IMG/VR virus record: IMGVR_UViG_3300025781_000843
Span: 1 to 45,657 of that record
Reading direction: 5' to 3' (one strand)
Length of the DNA stretch: 45,657 nucleotides
Source of the DNA: a virus
The first letter of the stretch is position 1, and the number at the start of each line of letters is the position of its first letter. Positions 16,653 through 24,179 of this stretch are shown here, one piece after another. A program made the position numbers and the translations under genes. The notes under the pieces were generated by a model, which saw only the letters and a program-made list of their open reading frames with translations, had not been told where the DNA came from and made no database searches.

Positions 16653-18025
16653 AAATGTGCATTTAGTCTAATCCCGAACACATTTACTGGACCTCGGTCT
16701 TTGTTATAACCGGGGTTCATAAGTCTTTGATAATCAAACGTAACATCTAAGTTTTTGTTAAATCCTAACTTGTAGTAGGCTTCTAGATCTTTTTCAGGAC
16801 CATAGTTTAATGCACCGTCACCTATATTCAATCCTGTACCACCTGCTGATAAGAATCTAATCTGAGGTCCGTTGATAGCGTTAATTGATCCTGCAATACC
16901 AAACTCATCAAACGGTCTATTCCATGCCTGACCTGCTGCTACAAAACCCATAGCCCAAGAACGATCAATGTCAGTATTAGCAATAGTTTCTATTCTACCA
17001 TCGCTCATACCTGCACGTACAAACATGCCGAGGTTTGGTATTATTTGTTGTTGCCAATTGAACCCTACACCCATTTTGTTTGTTCTGGTTCTTAGATCTG
17101 ACTGTGCAGGAGGACTATTGCCATTGAAATTTTCATATGCTAATAATTGATCTAATACAGCGTATTTGCCCCAATTCTCATACGCTAAGAGTTTTAAAGA
17201 ACCTCGTTGACCAAGTATTTCGTAGCGATGTTCAAACTCCATAACAGCACCCCATTGATTGAAGATCTGTCGATCAAAGTTCATAGCTCCCGGGTATTGT
17301 GGCAATTCGAACACACCAGCTCTGAAGATGTTGTTACCCTTCTTGAATTCTGCAGCCGCACCCCATGTATAACCCCATTGATCTTGTGCATAGTTAAACG
17401 ATCCGATACTGTTAAAGGATAGATTTATAAACCCTTGTGTGGGATCGTGTGCATAGATATTGTCATTAAAAATATCGCCTACATTAAACTTACCAACGGT
17501 AAAGACAATACGATCTTTGCTAACCTTACCTCTCAATTGATTCTCAGTTGATGCAAGCACTTGGCTTCGTGCACCAGTCTTGGGATCGTAAACATAATCG
17601 CCGCCCAAGTTGATAGTTTGTTTAAAGTATAGACGCTGAAGCTCTACATATGGCGTACTGGCACCTTGTCCGACAATACCATTTGGATAACCAGCAGCAC
17701 CATTTGAAGTACCACCTATGCCATAACCCGATTGCAGTGCAGGATTTGCAAAAACTTCTGCACCCTCCCATAGTTTAACACCCACAAACAAGTTGTTCAT
17801 AGATGTAAATCTAGCTTCACCGTAAGATGGTAAACTGTTTTGTCCATCATATAGTGCTGGAAAACGCGGATATCCTTGTACAAATTGCACAGCCTGACCG
17901 TGAACACTCCATCTGTAATTTTCGTCACTATTGATCAAAGGTTGACTAGTAACGTCATCTGCTGATGCTGATACAACTTTTAAACTTAATAAAAGTCCAA
18001 CAGCAATCGAACGTGATCGTAACAT
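16649..18025 (-). CDS. OprB-type carbohydrate porin, copy A
   Basis: A 458-residue protein with a signal peptide (MLRSRSIAVGLLLSL core, likely cut after ASA at residue 22). The mature part is an outer-membrane beta-barrel of the proteobacterial OprB/carbohydrate-selective porin family: LFVGVKLWEGAEVFANPALQ, VGKFNVGDIFNDNIYAHDP, QWGYTWGAAAEF and the end MNPGYNKDRGPVNVFGIRL leading to a terminal Phe, the signal for BAM-mediated insertion. OprB porins let sugars diffuse across the outer membrane. The start codon overlaps the stop of the upstream porin gene (TAATG), so the two are translationally coupled. The gene is intact. Porin genes are highly unusual in phage genomes. Confidence 0.9.
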   Translation of the reverse strand: MLRSRSIAVGLLLSLKVVSASADDVTSQPLINSDENYRWSVHGQAVQFVQGYPRFPALYDGQNSLPSYGEARFTSMNNLFVGVKLWEGAEVFANPALQSGYGIGGTSNGAAGYPNGIVGQGASTPYVELQRLYFKQTINLGGDYVYDPKTGARSQVLASTENQLRGKVSKDRIVFTVGKFNVGDIFNDNIYAHDPTQGFINLSFNSIGSFNYAQDQWGYTWGAAAEFKKGNNIFRAGVFELPQYPGAMNFDRQIFNQWGAVMEFEHRYEILGQRGSLKLLAYENWGKYAVLDQLLAYENFNGNSPPAQSDLRTRTNKMGVGFNWQQQIIPNLGMFVRAGMSDGRIETIANTDIDRSWAMGFVAAGQAWNRPFDEFGIAGSINAINGPQIRFLSAGGTGLNIGDGALNYGPEKDLEAYYKLGFNKNLDVTFDYQRLMNPGYNKDRGPVNVFGIRLNAHF

Positions 18026-19422
18026 TAAAAGTTAGTCCTTAATCTAATACCAAATATATTAGCAGGCCCTCGATTTTTACTTAGATTTGGATTTGCTACC
18101 AATTGATAGTCAAATGATAAATCTACATGATCATTAATACCTATTCTATAATAAGTCTCTAGATTCTTTTCTGCACTGTAATTTTTATTACCGTCACCTT
18201 CTATTCCGATTGTACCATTTGGTAGCACAGCTCTGACACCTTTCATACCAGCATACCCGCCACCTATACCAAACTCATCTAGAGGACGATTCCATAACTT
18301 GCCAGATAATACAAAGCCACCTGATATGCTTTTATTAATGTCCTTATAATCAAAAGTTTTATTATCAACACCTGCACGTAAGAAAAAACCAATATTTGTT
18401 ACAATTTGCTGTTGAATGTTTATTCCCATTCCTAATTTGGTTCGTCGTAATTCATTTTTAACAATAGTTGGTACAACATCTGTATCCTTGTATTGGTATA
18501 AATTATCTCCTAGACTATTAAGATACCCATTATCTTGATAACCTATAAACTTAATACTACCCGGTTGTCCAAAAAACTTATCATGTCTGATTTCAAATTC
18601 TCCAATTGCCTGGTACTGATTAAGCGGCTTAGGATCAACATTAACACTGTTTCCGGGCAACGATCCTTGAAAGAGTCCCACTCTGACCGTCCACCAATCG
18701 TTAGTCCATTCTAAAGCACCACCGTATGTAAAACCCCACAAGTCCCACGCAAAATCTACACTATCTAATCCATTGAATGTCCAATTCAAAAAATGTCTAC
18801 TGGGATCGTGCGCATAAATGTTGTCATCAAAAATATCTGCTACAGAGAATTTACCAATAGTAAATCTCAGACGATTCTTACTTACCTTACCGGTTAGTTG
18901 ATTTTGTAGTTTTTCAAGTGCAACATTTCTAGCACCTTCTAACTGTGCTTCAGATCTGTCATTATCTAAATTGATTTCCTGTTGTAAAAATAATCGTTGC
19001 AATCTAAGATATGGACTAGAACTTTTCATTTTTGGTGTTGTAACATTAACTGAATTTTCAACATTGAGGTAATCAGAAATATTATATCCCTGCATAATTT
19101 CTGGATTAGCAAAAACAGTTGCACCGTCCCAGATATTCATTCCGAGGAATAAATTAGACCTAACTCCGTTTACCACGTGCCCGCGGTTTATATTATTTGG
19201 TTTAGTATCATCATTGAATGCAGGATATCCTTGTGTAACATCAGTCATTGTCCAAGTATACGTTAACGTATTAAGTGGGTTAGATTTATCTAGCATCATT
19301 GGTATTGGAACATGTTGATCCTCTGTATGCTCAGCATGTAACGGTGTTGAAATCAAGCAAAATGTAAACAACAGTGCCAGACTGTTGCTGTAAAAATTGC
19401 GAGTTTCAGCTTTTAGTTTCAT
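18025..19422 (-). CDS. OprB-type carbohydrate porin, copy B
   Basis: A 465-residue paralogue of the downstream porin. The signal peptide is longer, with a hydrophobic core at 14-26 and a probable cut after LHA (residue 30). Matching blocks are LFLGMNIWDGATVFANPEIM, IGKFSVADIFDDNIYAHDPS, WGFTYGGALEW and the end NPNLSKNRGPANIFGIRLRT with terminal Phe. It is the first gene of a two-gene operon. The host-type promoter at 19430-19457 ends 7 nt before the ATG and no Shine-Dalgarno is visible, so the mRNA should be leaderless. The two copies differ widely in the loop regions, which suggests an old duplication or two separate captures with different pore specificity. Confidence 0.9.
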   Translation of the reverse strand: MKLKAETRNFYSNSLALLFTFCLISTPLHAEHTEDQHVPIPMMLDKSNPLNTLTYTWTMTDVTQGYPAFNDDTKPNNINRGHVVNGVRSNLFLGMNIWDGATVFANPEIMQGYNISDYLNVENSVNVTTPKMKSSSPYLRLQRLFLQQEINLDNDRSEAQLEGARNVALEKLQNQLTGKVSKNRLRFTIGKFSVADIFDDNIYAHDPSRHFLNWTFNGLDSVDFAWDLWGFTYGGALEWTNDWWTVRVGLFQGSLPGNSVNVDPKPLNQYQAIGEFEIRHDKFFGQPGSIKFIGYQDNGYLNSLGDNLYQYKDTDVVPTIVKNELRRTKLGMGINIQQQIVTNIGFFLRAGVDNKTFDYKDINKSISGGFVLSGKLWNRPLDEFGIGGGYAGMKGVRAVLPNGTIGIEGDGNKNYSAEKNLETYYRIGINDHVDLSFDYQLVANPNLSKNRGPANIFGIRLRTNF

Positions 19423-19429
19423 TACTTTT

Positions 19430-19457
19430 AATATAGCATCTTACCAAAATTTGTCAA
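19430..19457 (-). promoter_or_regulatory. sigma70-type extended -10 promoter of the porin operon
   Basis: On the minus strand TTGACA (19452-19457), 16-nt spacer ending in TGC, then TATATT (19430-19435). It is a near-consensus host promoter, so the porins are probably expressed early in infection. The ATG begins 7 nt after the -10. Confidence 0.75.
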
Positions 19458-19468
19458 TGCGTGTTAAC

Positions 19469-19496
19469 ATTGTGCTTGCTAAATATCAAGCACAAT
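19469..19496 (+). promoter_or_regulatory. hairpin with late promoter-like element in its loop
   Basis: ATTGTGCTTG (19469-19478) pairs perfectly with CAAGCACAAT (19487-19496); the 8-nt loop is CTAAATAT. The late-type element GCTAAATA (19478-19485) spans the loop. Transcription from it would begin near 19491, inside the right arm, so late mRNA lacks the hairpin while read-through mRNA contains it. The GGAG ribosome site (19500-19503) lies 4 nt after the stem. Confidence 0.65.
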
Positions 19497-19510
19497 AATG
19501 GAGTCAATTT

Positions 19511-19900
19511 ATGGCTGTAGGATATAACTGGACCTGGGGTCCAATGAAAGTGGGATATGTTAATAATACTCCGGATGTTGTTACTGGTATAGCATGGATT
19601 TGCATAGCGATAGATCCCGATTTTAGCTATGACATACATGGTAAAGAATCTGGAATTTTGCTTGCGCCACCGCCAGATCAACAAAATTTTATCAAACTAA
19701 GCGATATCACAGCTGATATTGTAAACAGTTGGATAGTAAATGGATTAGATACTGCTGCTATAGAAGCAACATGTAATGAGTATCTTCAACAACAAATAGA
19801 TTCGATAGTCAGTACTGTAGCAGTACCAGATGGCGTATCTAACATAACAGTTGTAGCACCTGATCCATTATCTACTAATGCAACCGGGTCAACTTTGTAA
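19511..19900 (+). CDS. small conserved phage protein, probable virion protein
   Basis: A 129-residue protein starting MAVGYNWTWGPMKVGYVNN. The N-terminal beta-rich half, with Trp-rich WTW and the phrase TGIAWICIAID, resembles a conserved family of small hypothetical proteins common in marine T4-like phages that often lie near structural genes. The C-terminal tail (about 95-129) is Val/Ala/Pro/Ser-rich and probably disordered. No catalytic motif. The late promoter-like element within the hairpin at 19469-19496 and a GGAG ribosome site 7 nt before the ATG mark it as a late gene. It directly follows, in opposite orientation, the porin operon, and may mark the boundary between accessory and structural functions. 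Confidence 0.78.
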   Translation: MAVGYNWTWGPMKVGYVNNTPDVVTGIAWICIAIDPDFSYDIHGKESGILLAPPPDQQNFIKLSDITADIVNSWIVNGLDTAAIEATCNEYLQQQIDSIVSTVAVPDGVSNITVVAPDPLSTNATGSTL

Positions 19901-19942
19901 CGTTTTAGCACACGTTAGACTACTAATTAATAATATAAATTT

Positions 19943-19950
19943 AATAAATA
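19943..19950 (+). promoter_or_regulatory. late promoter-like element for the 471-aa gene
   Basis: AATAAATA, one base from the TATAAATA consensus, 30 nt before the ATG at 19981. The same variant and a similar distance are found before gene 21. Confidence 0.62.
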
Positions 19951-19980
19951 TTTCTAGACTTAGAGAGTTTGGACAATTAA

Positions 19981-21396
19981 ATGAAAATTAATGAAATTTT
20001 ATCAAAAAACAACAAAAATACAGAAAATTTAAATGAAGTTGCATTAACAGCAAGTCATTTAGTTAGACATAACGGTCAATATCTTATAAATGTAATAGAT
20101 AAAATAATGAACGGCGGCGAGTTTCCGATTGTGGGAAAATATCAGTCAACTTATGGTAAAACTGTGACATTTGATCCGTCGCAAGCTAAAGTTTTAAAAA
20201 AATTATTTTATCTAAATGGTGATCCTAAAAAAGTAAAAATATCAACTGGTGGCAACATTATTCCGCCTGAACCATTGAGAATGATTACGTTAAAAACCAC
20301 ATCTGGACAAAATATTCCAACTGGTGCATTAGAAAAAACTGCTGATATCAAAGGAAAAGATGTAGATTATAATCTTGGAGATATTGGAGAATTTGCCATT
20401 GCAATAGCTGTATATACAAGATTTATTAAAAATGGCGAAACAGTTAGTATTGCTGATGTTGTTCGTATTATTAAAAAATTAAAATTTGGTTATAGTAAAA
20501 CTGGGTCATCTGGTATTGCCGATGTGAGCAGTAAAATTACCTGGCCAAAAGGCAAAGTTGACGAAATTTCTTTAAATTCAGTTTTACCAAGAAGAAGCAT
20601 GGATTATATTTTAAACAATATAAAAGCAACTGGTAAGATTGAAGAACAAATAATACAAGCTACATTTAACGGTGCTATTATGTATGCTAACGATAACGTT
20701 AAAGTTACTAATGGTATAGCTAGTATTAGCAAAAATAAAAAAACCAATTTTATCAAAATATCATGCGACGGGGTTAGTGATCAAAAAGGTACTAAAGCAG
20801 ATGTAATAATGAATATTGACGGAACACCAATTAACATTGTTAGCGCAAAAGTTGGTAGAAGCCAATTAGGACAGGCAAGCGGGCACAATTTTGATAAACA
20901 AAGGTTATTCTTTAAAACTGTTTTTAACGAAAATGTGAGTTCTTTTAAAACATCATGGGGAGAAACACATAAAGAACACGATAAAGTTCTTCAAGCAATT
21001 TGGAATAAAATTAATCCTAAAATTGTAAGAGCTTTAGCTGGTGATAACGCACAAAAAGAATTACCAATTGTAAAACAACTAGCAAATGGATTAATTAAGT
21101 ATAGTAATACAGCAACAGCAGGTGATGTTGACATTGTTAAGCTCATTGCAGTTCCTGGTAGCCCCGGTTATAAACTTTTAAAAGTTGATGAAAGATTATA
21201 TGATGCCCTTAAACAAATAAATCTTATAGCAGTACCCGGTTCTAAAGGTGTTGCAATATATGGAATCTATAACAATAAAAAAATTCTGCTCATGAAATGT
21301 AGAAGTTATCATAGTAAAGTCGGAAACACCGTTAGAACTATAATAGAGGGTGGTGATCTACTAGACATAATGGCCGAGGTTGCTGATGAAAAATAA
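19981..21396 (+). CDS. unknown late protein, possible packaged nuclease-fold protein, 471 aa
   Basis: Starts MKINEILSKN, an N-terminus like the short leader of several head-associated proteins in large myophages. No signal peptide or membrane segment. Around residues 265-300 there is a block KGTKADVIMNIDGTPINIVS followed by AKVGRSQLGQASG. The spacing D...xAK resembles the core of PD-(D/E)XK nucleases, but the Glu is replaced by Ser, so this is only a hint. The phrase LIAVPGS occurs twice near the C-terminus (about residues 386 and 418). Preceded by a late promoter-like element, so it should be made late. The function is not known. It ends 10 nt before the stop of the converging glycosyltransferase gene. 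Confidence 0.72.
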   Translation: MKINEILSKNNKNTENLNEVALTASHLVRHNGQYLINVIDKIMNGGEFPIVGKYQSTYGKTVTFDPSQAKVLKKLFYLNGDPKKVKISTGGNIIPPEPLRMITLKTTSGQNIPTGALEKTADIKGKDVDYNLGDIGEFAIAIAVYTRFIKNGETVSIADVVRIIKKLKFGYSKTGSSGIADVSSKITWPKGKVDEISLNSVLPRRSMDYILNNIKATGKIEEQIIQATFNGAIMYANDNVKVTNGIASISKNKKTNFIKISCDGVSDQKGTKADVIMNIDGTPINIVSAKVGRSQLGQASGHNFDKQRLFFKTVFNENVSSFKTSWGETHKEHDKVLQAIWNKINPKIVRALAGDNAQKELPIVKQLANGLIKYSNTATAGDVDIVKLIAVPGSPGYKLLKVDERLYDALKQINLIAVPGSKGVAIYGIYNNKKILLMKCRSYHSKVGNTVRTIIEGGDLLDIMAEVADEK

Positions 21397-21405
21397 AGAT
21401 AAAAC

Positions 21406-22410
21406 CTAAAAAGGTAACGGTGGTTTTTCTTGAGATTTTGACTTATTTTCTATAGCATGCTTAGCAACCTTTTCTATATCATCAATCGTATTAGATATTA
21501 GATGATTCTCTAAAACATACTTGTAAGCACCATCTAGATCGAACTGTGATTTATCAAAGTTTCTTAGCAGTTCAATTAATTCGTCATCTGTTGTATAGGT
21601 CTTACCCCAGTCTTTGAGTAATGCTGCACCAGATCCATATCTAGCAATCCACGGAGTAGAATTCAACATACTTTCTAGCAATACCAAACCAAAACCTTCC
21701 TTGTAACTATGCATAACATAACAGTCAGCTTCAGAAATAGCACTCATTACATCTGCTTTATCTTCTATCATTAATGGTATAATTCCCGGTGATGCAGCTG
21801 GCATTAGATTGCTACGATTATCATAGCCAGTAGTTACTAGTACTGCATCTTTTATATTGGCTTTTTTGAATACCTCTGTTAATTCTTTCATAGCTTTATT
21901 ATGCCAGTATCCGCCGCAGGACAAGAACATTGGTCCTTGTATATTATACTTGGCCTTGAAGCCCGGTTTGCCAATACTATCATGGTGTTTAATACCGTGT
22001 CTGATATTAACACCTTTACCTTCGGCACTGCTTCTTTTCAAACACTCAAGATCTTCTAATGTGCTCCACCCTACATATTTGCAACTGTTTATTGCTTGTA
22101 AACTTGCTGGACTATAAGAAGGAAGTATTATCATGTATAACATGGGATTAGGTATACTTCCAGCATTGCCCAATACAAAGTTTTGAACGTTTACATCTGC
22201 ACCGTGTACTATGATCAAGTCCCAGGGTTCCAATAATATATTTGCTTCATTTGTCAAAGTAACACCGTTTTGATTGCCCATATGTTCTCCGGCAAGAACA
22301 GCAACCTGATGACCTCTGCTTAACGCCTCTTCGGCCATTGCCTGTACAAAATATTCACTACCACCCGGAAACGGATAATATCTATGCACTACAAATAATA
22401 GTTTTGCCAT
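21406..22410 (-). CDS. GT4-type (GT-B fold) glycosyltransferase
   Basis: A 334-residue protein starting MAKLLFVVHRYYPFPGGSEYF, the N-terminal pattern of GT4 family glycosyltransferases. The C-terminal half has HSYKEGFGLVLLESMLNSTP, the E-x7-E donor-binding motif. FLSCGGYWHNKAMKEL fits the hinge region. It should transfer a sugar from a nucleotide donor to a growing glycan in the cytoplasm. It is slightly shorter than typical GT4 enzymes (350-400 aa). Last gene of the leftward sugar cluster; it begins 3 nt after the stop of the FkbM gene, and has only a weak ribosome site, so translation is probably coupled. The acceptor and donor cannot be told from the sequence. Confidence 0.85.
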   Translation of the reverse strand: MAKLLFVVHRYYPFPGGSEYFVQAMAEEALSRGHQVAVLAGEHMGNQNGVTLTNEANILLEPWDLIIVHGADVNVQNFVLGNAGSIPNPMLYMIILPSYSPASLQAINSCKYVGWSTLEDLECLKRSSAEGKGVNIRHGIKHHDSIGKPGFKAKYNIQGPMFLSCGGYWHNKAMKELTEVFKKANIKDAVLVTTGYDNRSNLMPAASPGIIPLMIEDKADVMSAISEADCYVMHSYKEGFGLVLLESMLNSTPWIARYGSGAALLKDWGKTYTTDDELIELLRNFDKSQFDLDGAYKYVLENHLISNTIDDIEKVAKHAIENKSKSQEKPPLPF

Positions 22411-22413
22411 TGT

Positions 22414-23037
22414 TTACCACCAAATCTTTGCGTCCACTCTATCAGTAACTAATTTATGCATAATATTATTTTTCCAATTGGTATACTTTTCAAGTTCTTC
22501 TGGCCAGAATCTTTCATGCCATTCTATAAACATTTGTTTTGCAAGCGTATGAGTATTATTCTCCAACATCTTAGTTAATGTAGCAAATTCGCTGCCTTCT
22601 ATATCCATTTTAATTACAACTTCATCATAATACTTGGTTCTTTTGTCAATAAACTCACTAAAGCATACGGTCGGAACTTCGACAGTAGAACAGTATTTTT
22701 CACCCATTTTCTCATACATTTCTGGCCATATACCAGTAAAGTACCCATCTTTTAAATCAAAGTTATTTGATCCGACATCTATATAGTCCTGTGCATCGGC
22801 ATCGTAGTAACAATCAATAGTAGTTGTTCCTTCTTGATCGCTCACAGCAGCATTGATAAATTCTATATCTAAACTCTTCAACCACTCATCAGATTCTAAT
22901 TTTTGTTGAGCAATTTTATATGTATAAGGATTAGCTTCAAAACAATATATTTTCCATGTATTATCAAAGTTATAGAATTTATTAAATTCAGATAAACCTT
23001 CAAATAAATGTGTTCCTAGATCATAAAATATTTTCAT
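22414..23037 (-). CDS. FkbM-family SAM-dependent methyltransferase
   Basis: 207 residues from the ATG at 23037, chosen over an upstream frame because AGGA stands 6 nt before it and the family's N-terminal block then starts the protein (MKIFYDLGTHLFEGL). Typical FkbM signs: YCFEANPYTYKIAQQKL (the acidic SAM-ribose binding residue), VVIKMDIEGSEFATLTKML, and IEWHERFW at the end. FkbM enzymes O-methylate sugars or other hydroxyls and are frequent in surface-polysaccharide clusters. The gene lies between two glycosyltransferase genes, so methylation of the same glycan is likely (inference). It overlaps neither neighbour; spacing is 3-7 nt. Confidence 0.87.
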   Translation of the reverse strand: MKIFYDLGTHLFEGLSEFNKFYNFDNTWKIYCFEANPYTYKIAQQKLESDEWLKSLDIEFINAAVSDQEGTTTIDCYYDADAQDYIDVGSNNFDLKDGYFTGIWPEMYEKMGEKYCSTVEVPTVCFSEFIDKRTKYYDEVVIKMDIEGSEFATLTKMLENNTHTLAKQMFIEWHERFWPEELEKYTNWKNNIMHKLVTDRVDAKIWW

Positions 23038-23044
23038 AGTAGTC

Positions 23045-24178
23045 CTAATAATTAAATAAGTTTGCAAGTAATCTATAATCTACTTTTAAAAATTCTAAAT
23101 TAGTATTATAGTCGTCTCGATTTCTACTCCAGGCTGTATTAATCGGCTTGTAATGTCCGTAATAGATATCGTCATTACGTCGCATCGGTGCATTTGACTC
23201 GTGTGTACCCCATTGTGATGACAAACCTCTACCGGGAATCATCATCCATTTTTGTCCAGCGTCTATGGTATTTGATGTGTCAACACAACAATAATGCTTG
23301 TAGGTACGATTTTTTGCAGCAATAGATGCAGCAGGTTTTTTATTTAAAAGATCGTAAGGTTCAATCCAGTTGGCTTTATAAAAGTATCCTGCTAGATTTT
23401 CTACTACAAGATTATCAAAGACTGTGTCTAAGTTTCCATTCTTGATCACTAACAATTCATCAATATCTGCATTTACTACAAGTTTAGCATTAGTCAGGTA
23501 ACGACGTTTAGCATGTTCAAACATGGTATGCTGAGCATAATCACTATCGAATGTATTATATGTATCACAGTCAAAACCCTGAGGACCATAAGGAACATTC
23601 CACTCTACCACTTTAACTTTAACACCAGTGTTTGCTAACTCTTTTTCTAGTTCACTAGCTGTATAATCAGTGCTAGCATTATCATATATCAAAACTCCGT
23701 TTATGCTGACATTGGCTTTATGGTATGCAATCCACTCTCTTATCCAAGATATGGGATTGTCCTTTTGTAGTGTTACTATAACTTTATGATTTTCAAAAGT
23801 ATTATCATATTTGTTTACAGCTATAGATGTATTGCTAGGTTGTAATATAACTGTATCTACTGGCTCAAAAAGTTCTAAAACAGTAATACTAGTTCTTTCT
23901 AAGTCTATACAAGTTAAGATTTTTATATCAACCCCGTCATTGGTTGTAAATTTGCAATTACCTATAATATGATCTTTGGTATTATACAAGCATGGTCCGA
24001 CCAGAAATATATAGTTGTTGGTAATTTGTACTGCATCGTACCATAAGTTATCCCAGTCAAAATTTTCATTAAATTTCATTCCATTAAAATAATCCTTACG
24101 TAATTCAACAGGTCTACTGGGTTCTCTTTTAAATCCCCAAATTTTTGGGTACTTTATAATGTTGCATTTATCAGCCAT
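23045..24178 (-). CDS. GT2/GT92-like glycosyltransferase, copy 1
   Basis: A 377-residue protein. Residues 1-25 form the block KYPKIWGFKREPSRPVELR, shared with the upstream gene. The GT-A domain runs from about residue 130: QKDNPISWIREWIAYHK, GVLIYDNASTDYT and NADIDELL with the DxD metal motif at D238/D240. This pattern fits the Glyco_tranf_2_4 / GT92 group. It should add a sugar using a nucleotide-sugar donor and Mn2+. It is a tandem duplicate of the gene at 24180-25328, but unlike that copy it keeps the catalytic motifs. The start codon follows the upstream stop by 1 nt and has no strong ribosome site, so translational coupling is likely. Confidence 0.83.
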   Translation of the reverse strand: MADKCNIIKYPKIWGFKREPSRPVELRKDYFNGMKFNENFDWDNLWYDAVQITNNYIFLVGPCLYNTKDHIIGNCKFTTNDGVDIKILTCIDLERTSITVLELFEPVDTVILQPSNTSIAVNKYDNTFENHKVIVTLQKDNPISWIREWIAYHKANVSINGVLIYDNASTDYTASELEKELANTGVKVKVVEWNVPYGPQGFDCDTYNTFDSDYAQHTMFEHAKRRYLTNAKLVVNADIDELLVIKNGNLDTVFDNLVVENLAGYFYKANWIEPYDLLNKKPAASIAAKNRTYKHYCCVDTSNTIDAGQKWMMIPGRGLSSQWGTHESNAPMRRNDDIYYGHYKPINTAWSRNRDDYNTNLEFLKVDYRLLANLFNY

Positions 24179-24179
24179 G

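Noticed and set aside
12321-19422. Window being bacterial chromosome with a prophage rather than a phage genome
   Set aside because: The metabolic and porin genes are flanked on both sides by phage genes and late promoters, have the same AT-rich composition, and no attachment site or integrase is seen. A chimeric assembly cannot be ruled out without reads, but nothing in the sequence suggests a junction.
21401-21427. Possible terminator between the converging genes at 21.4 kb
   Set aside because: AAAACC/GGTTTT and ACCT/AGGT pairings are short with large or competing loops; not convincing as a terminator.
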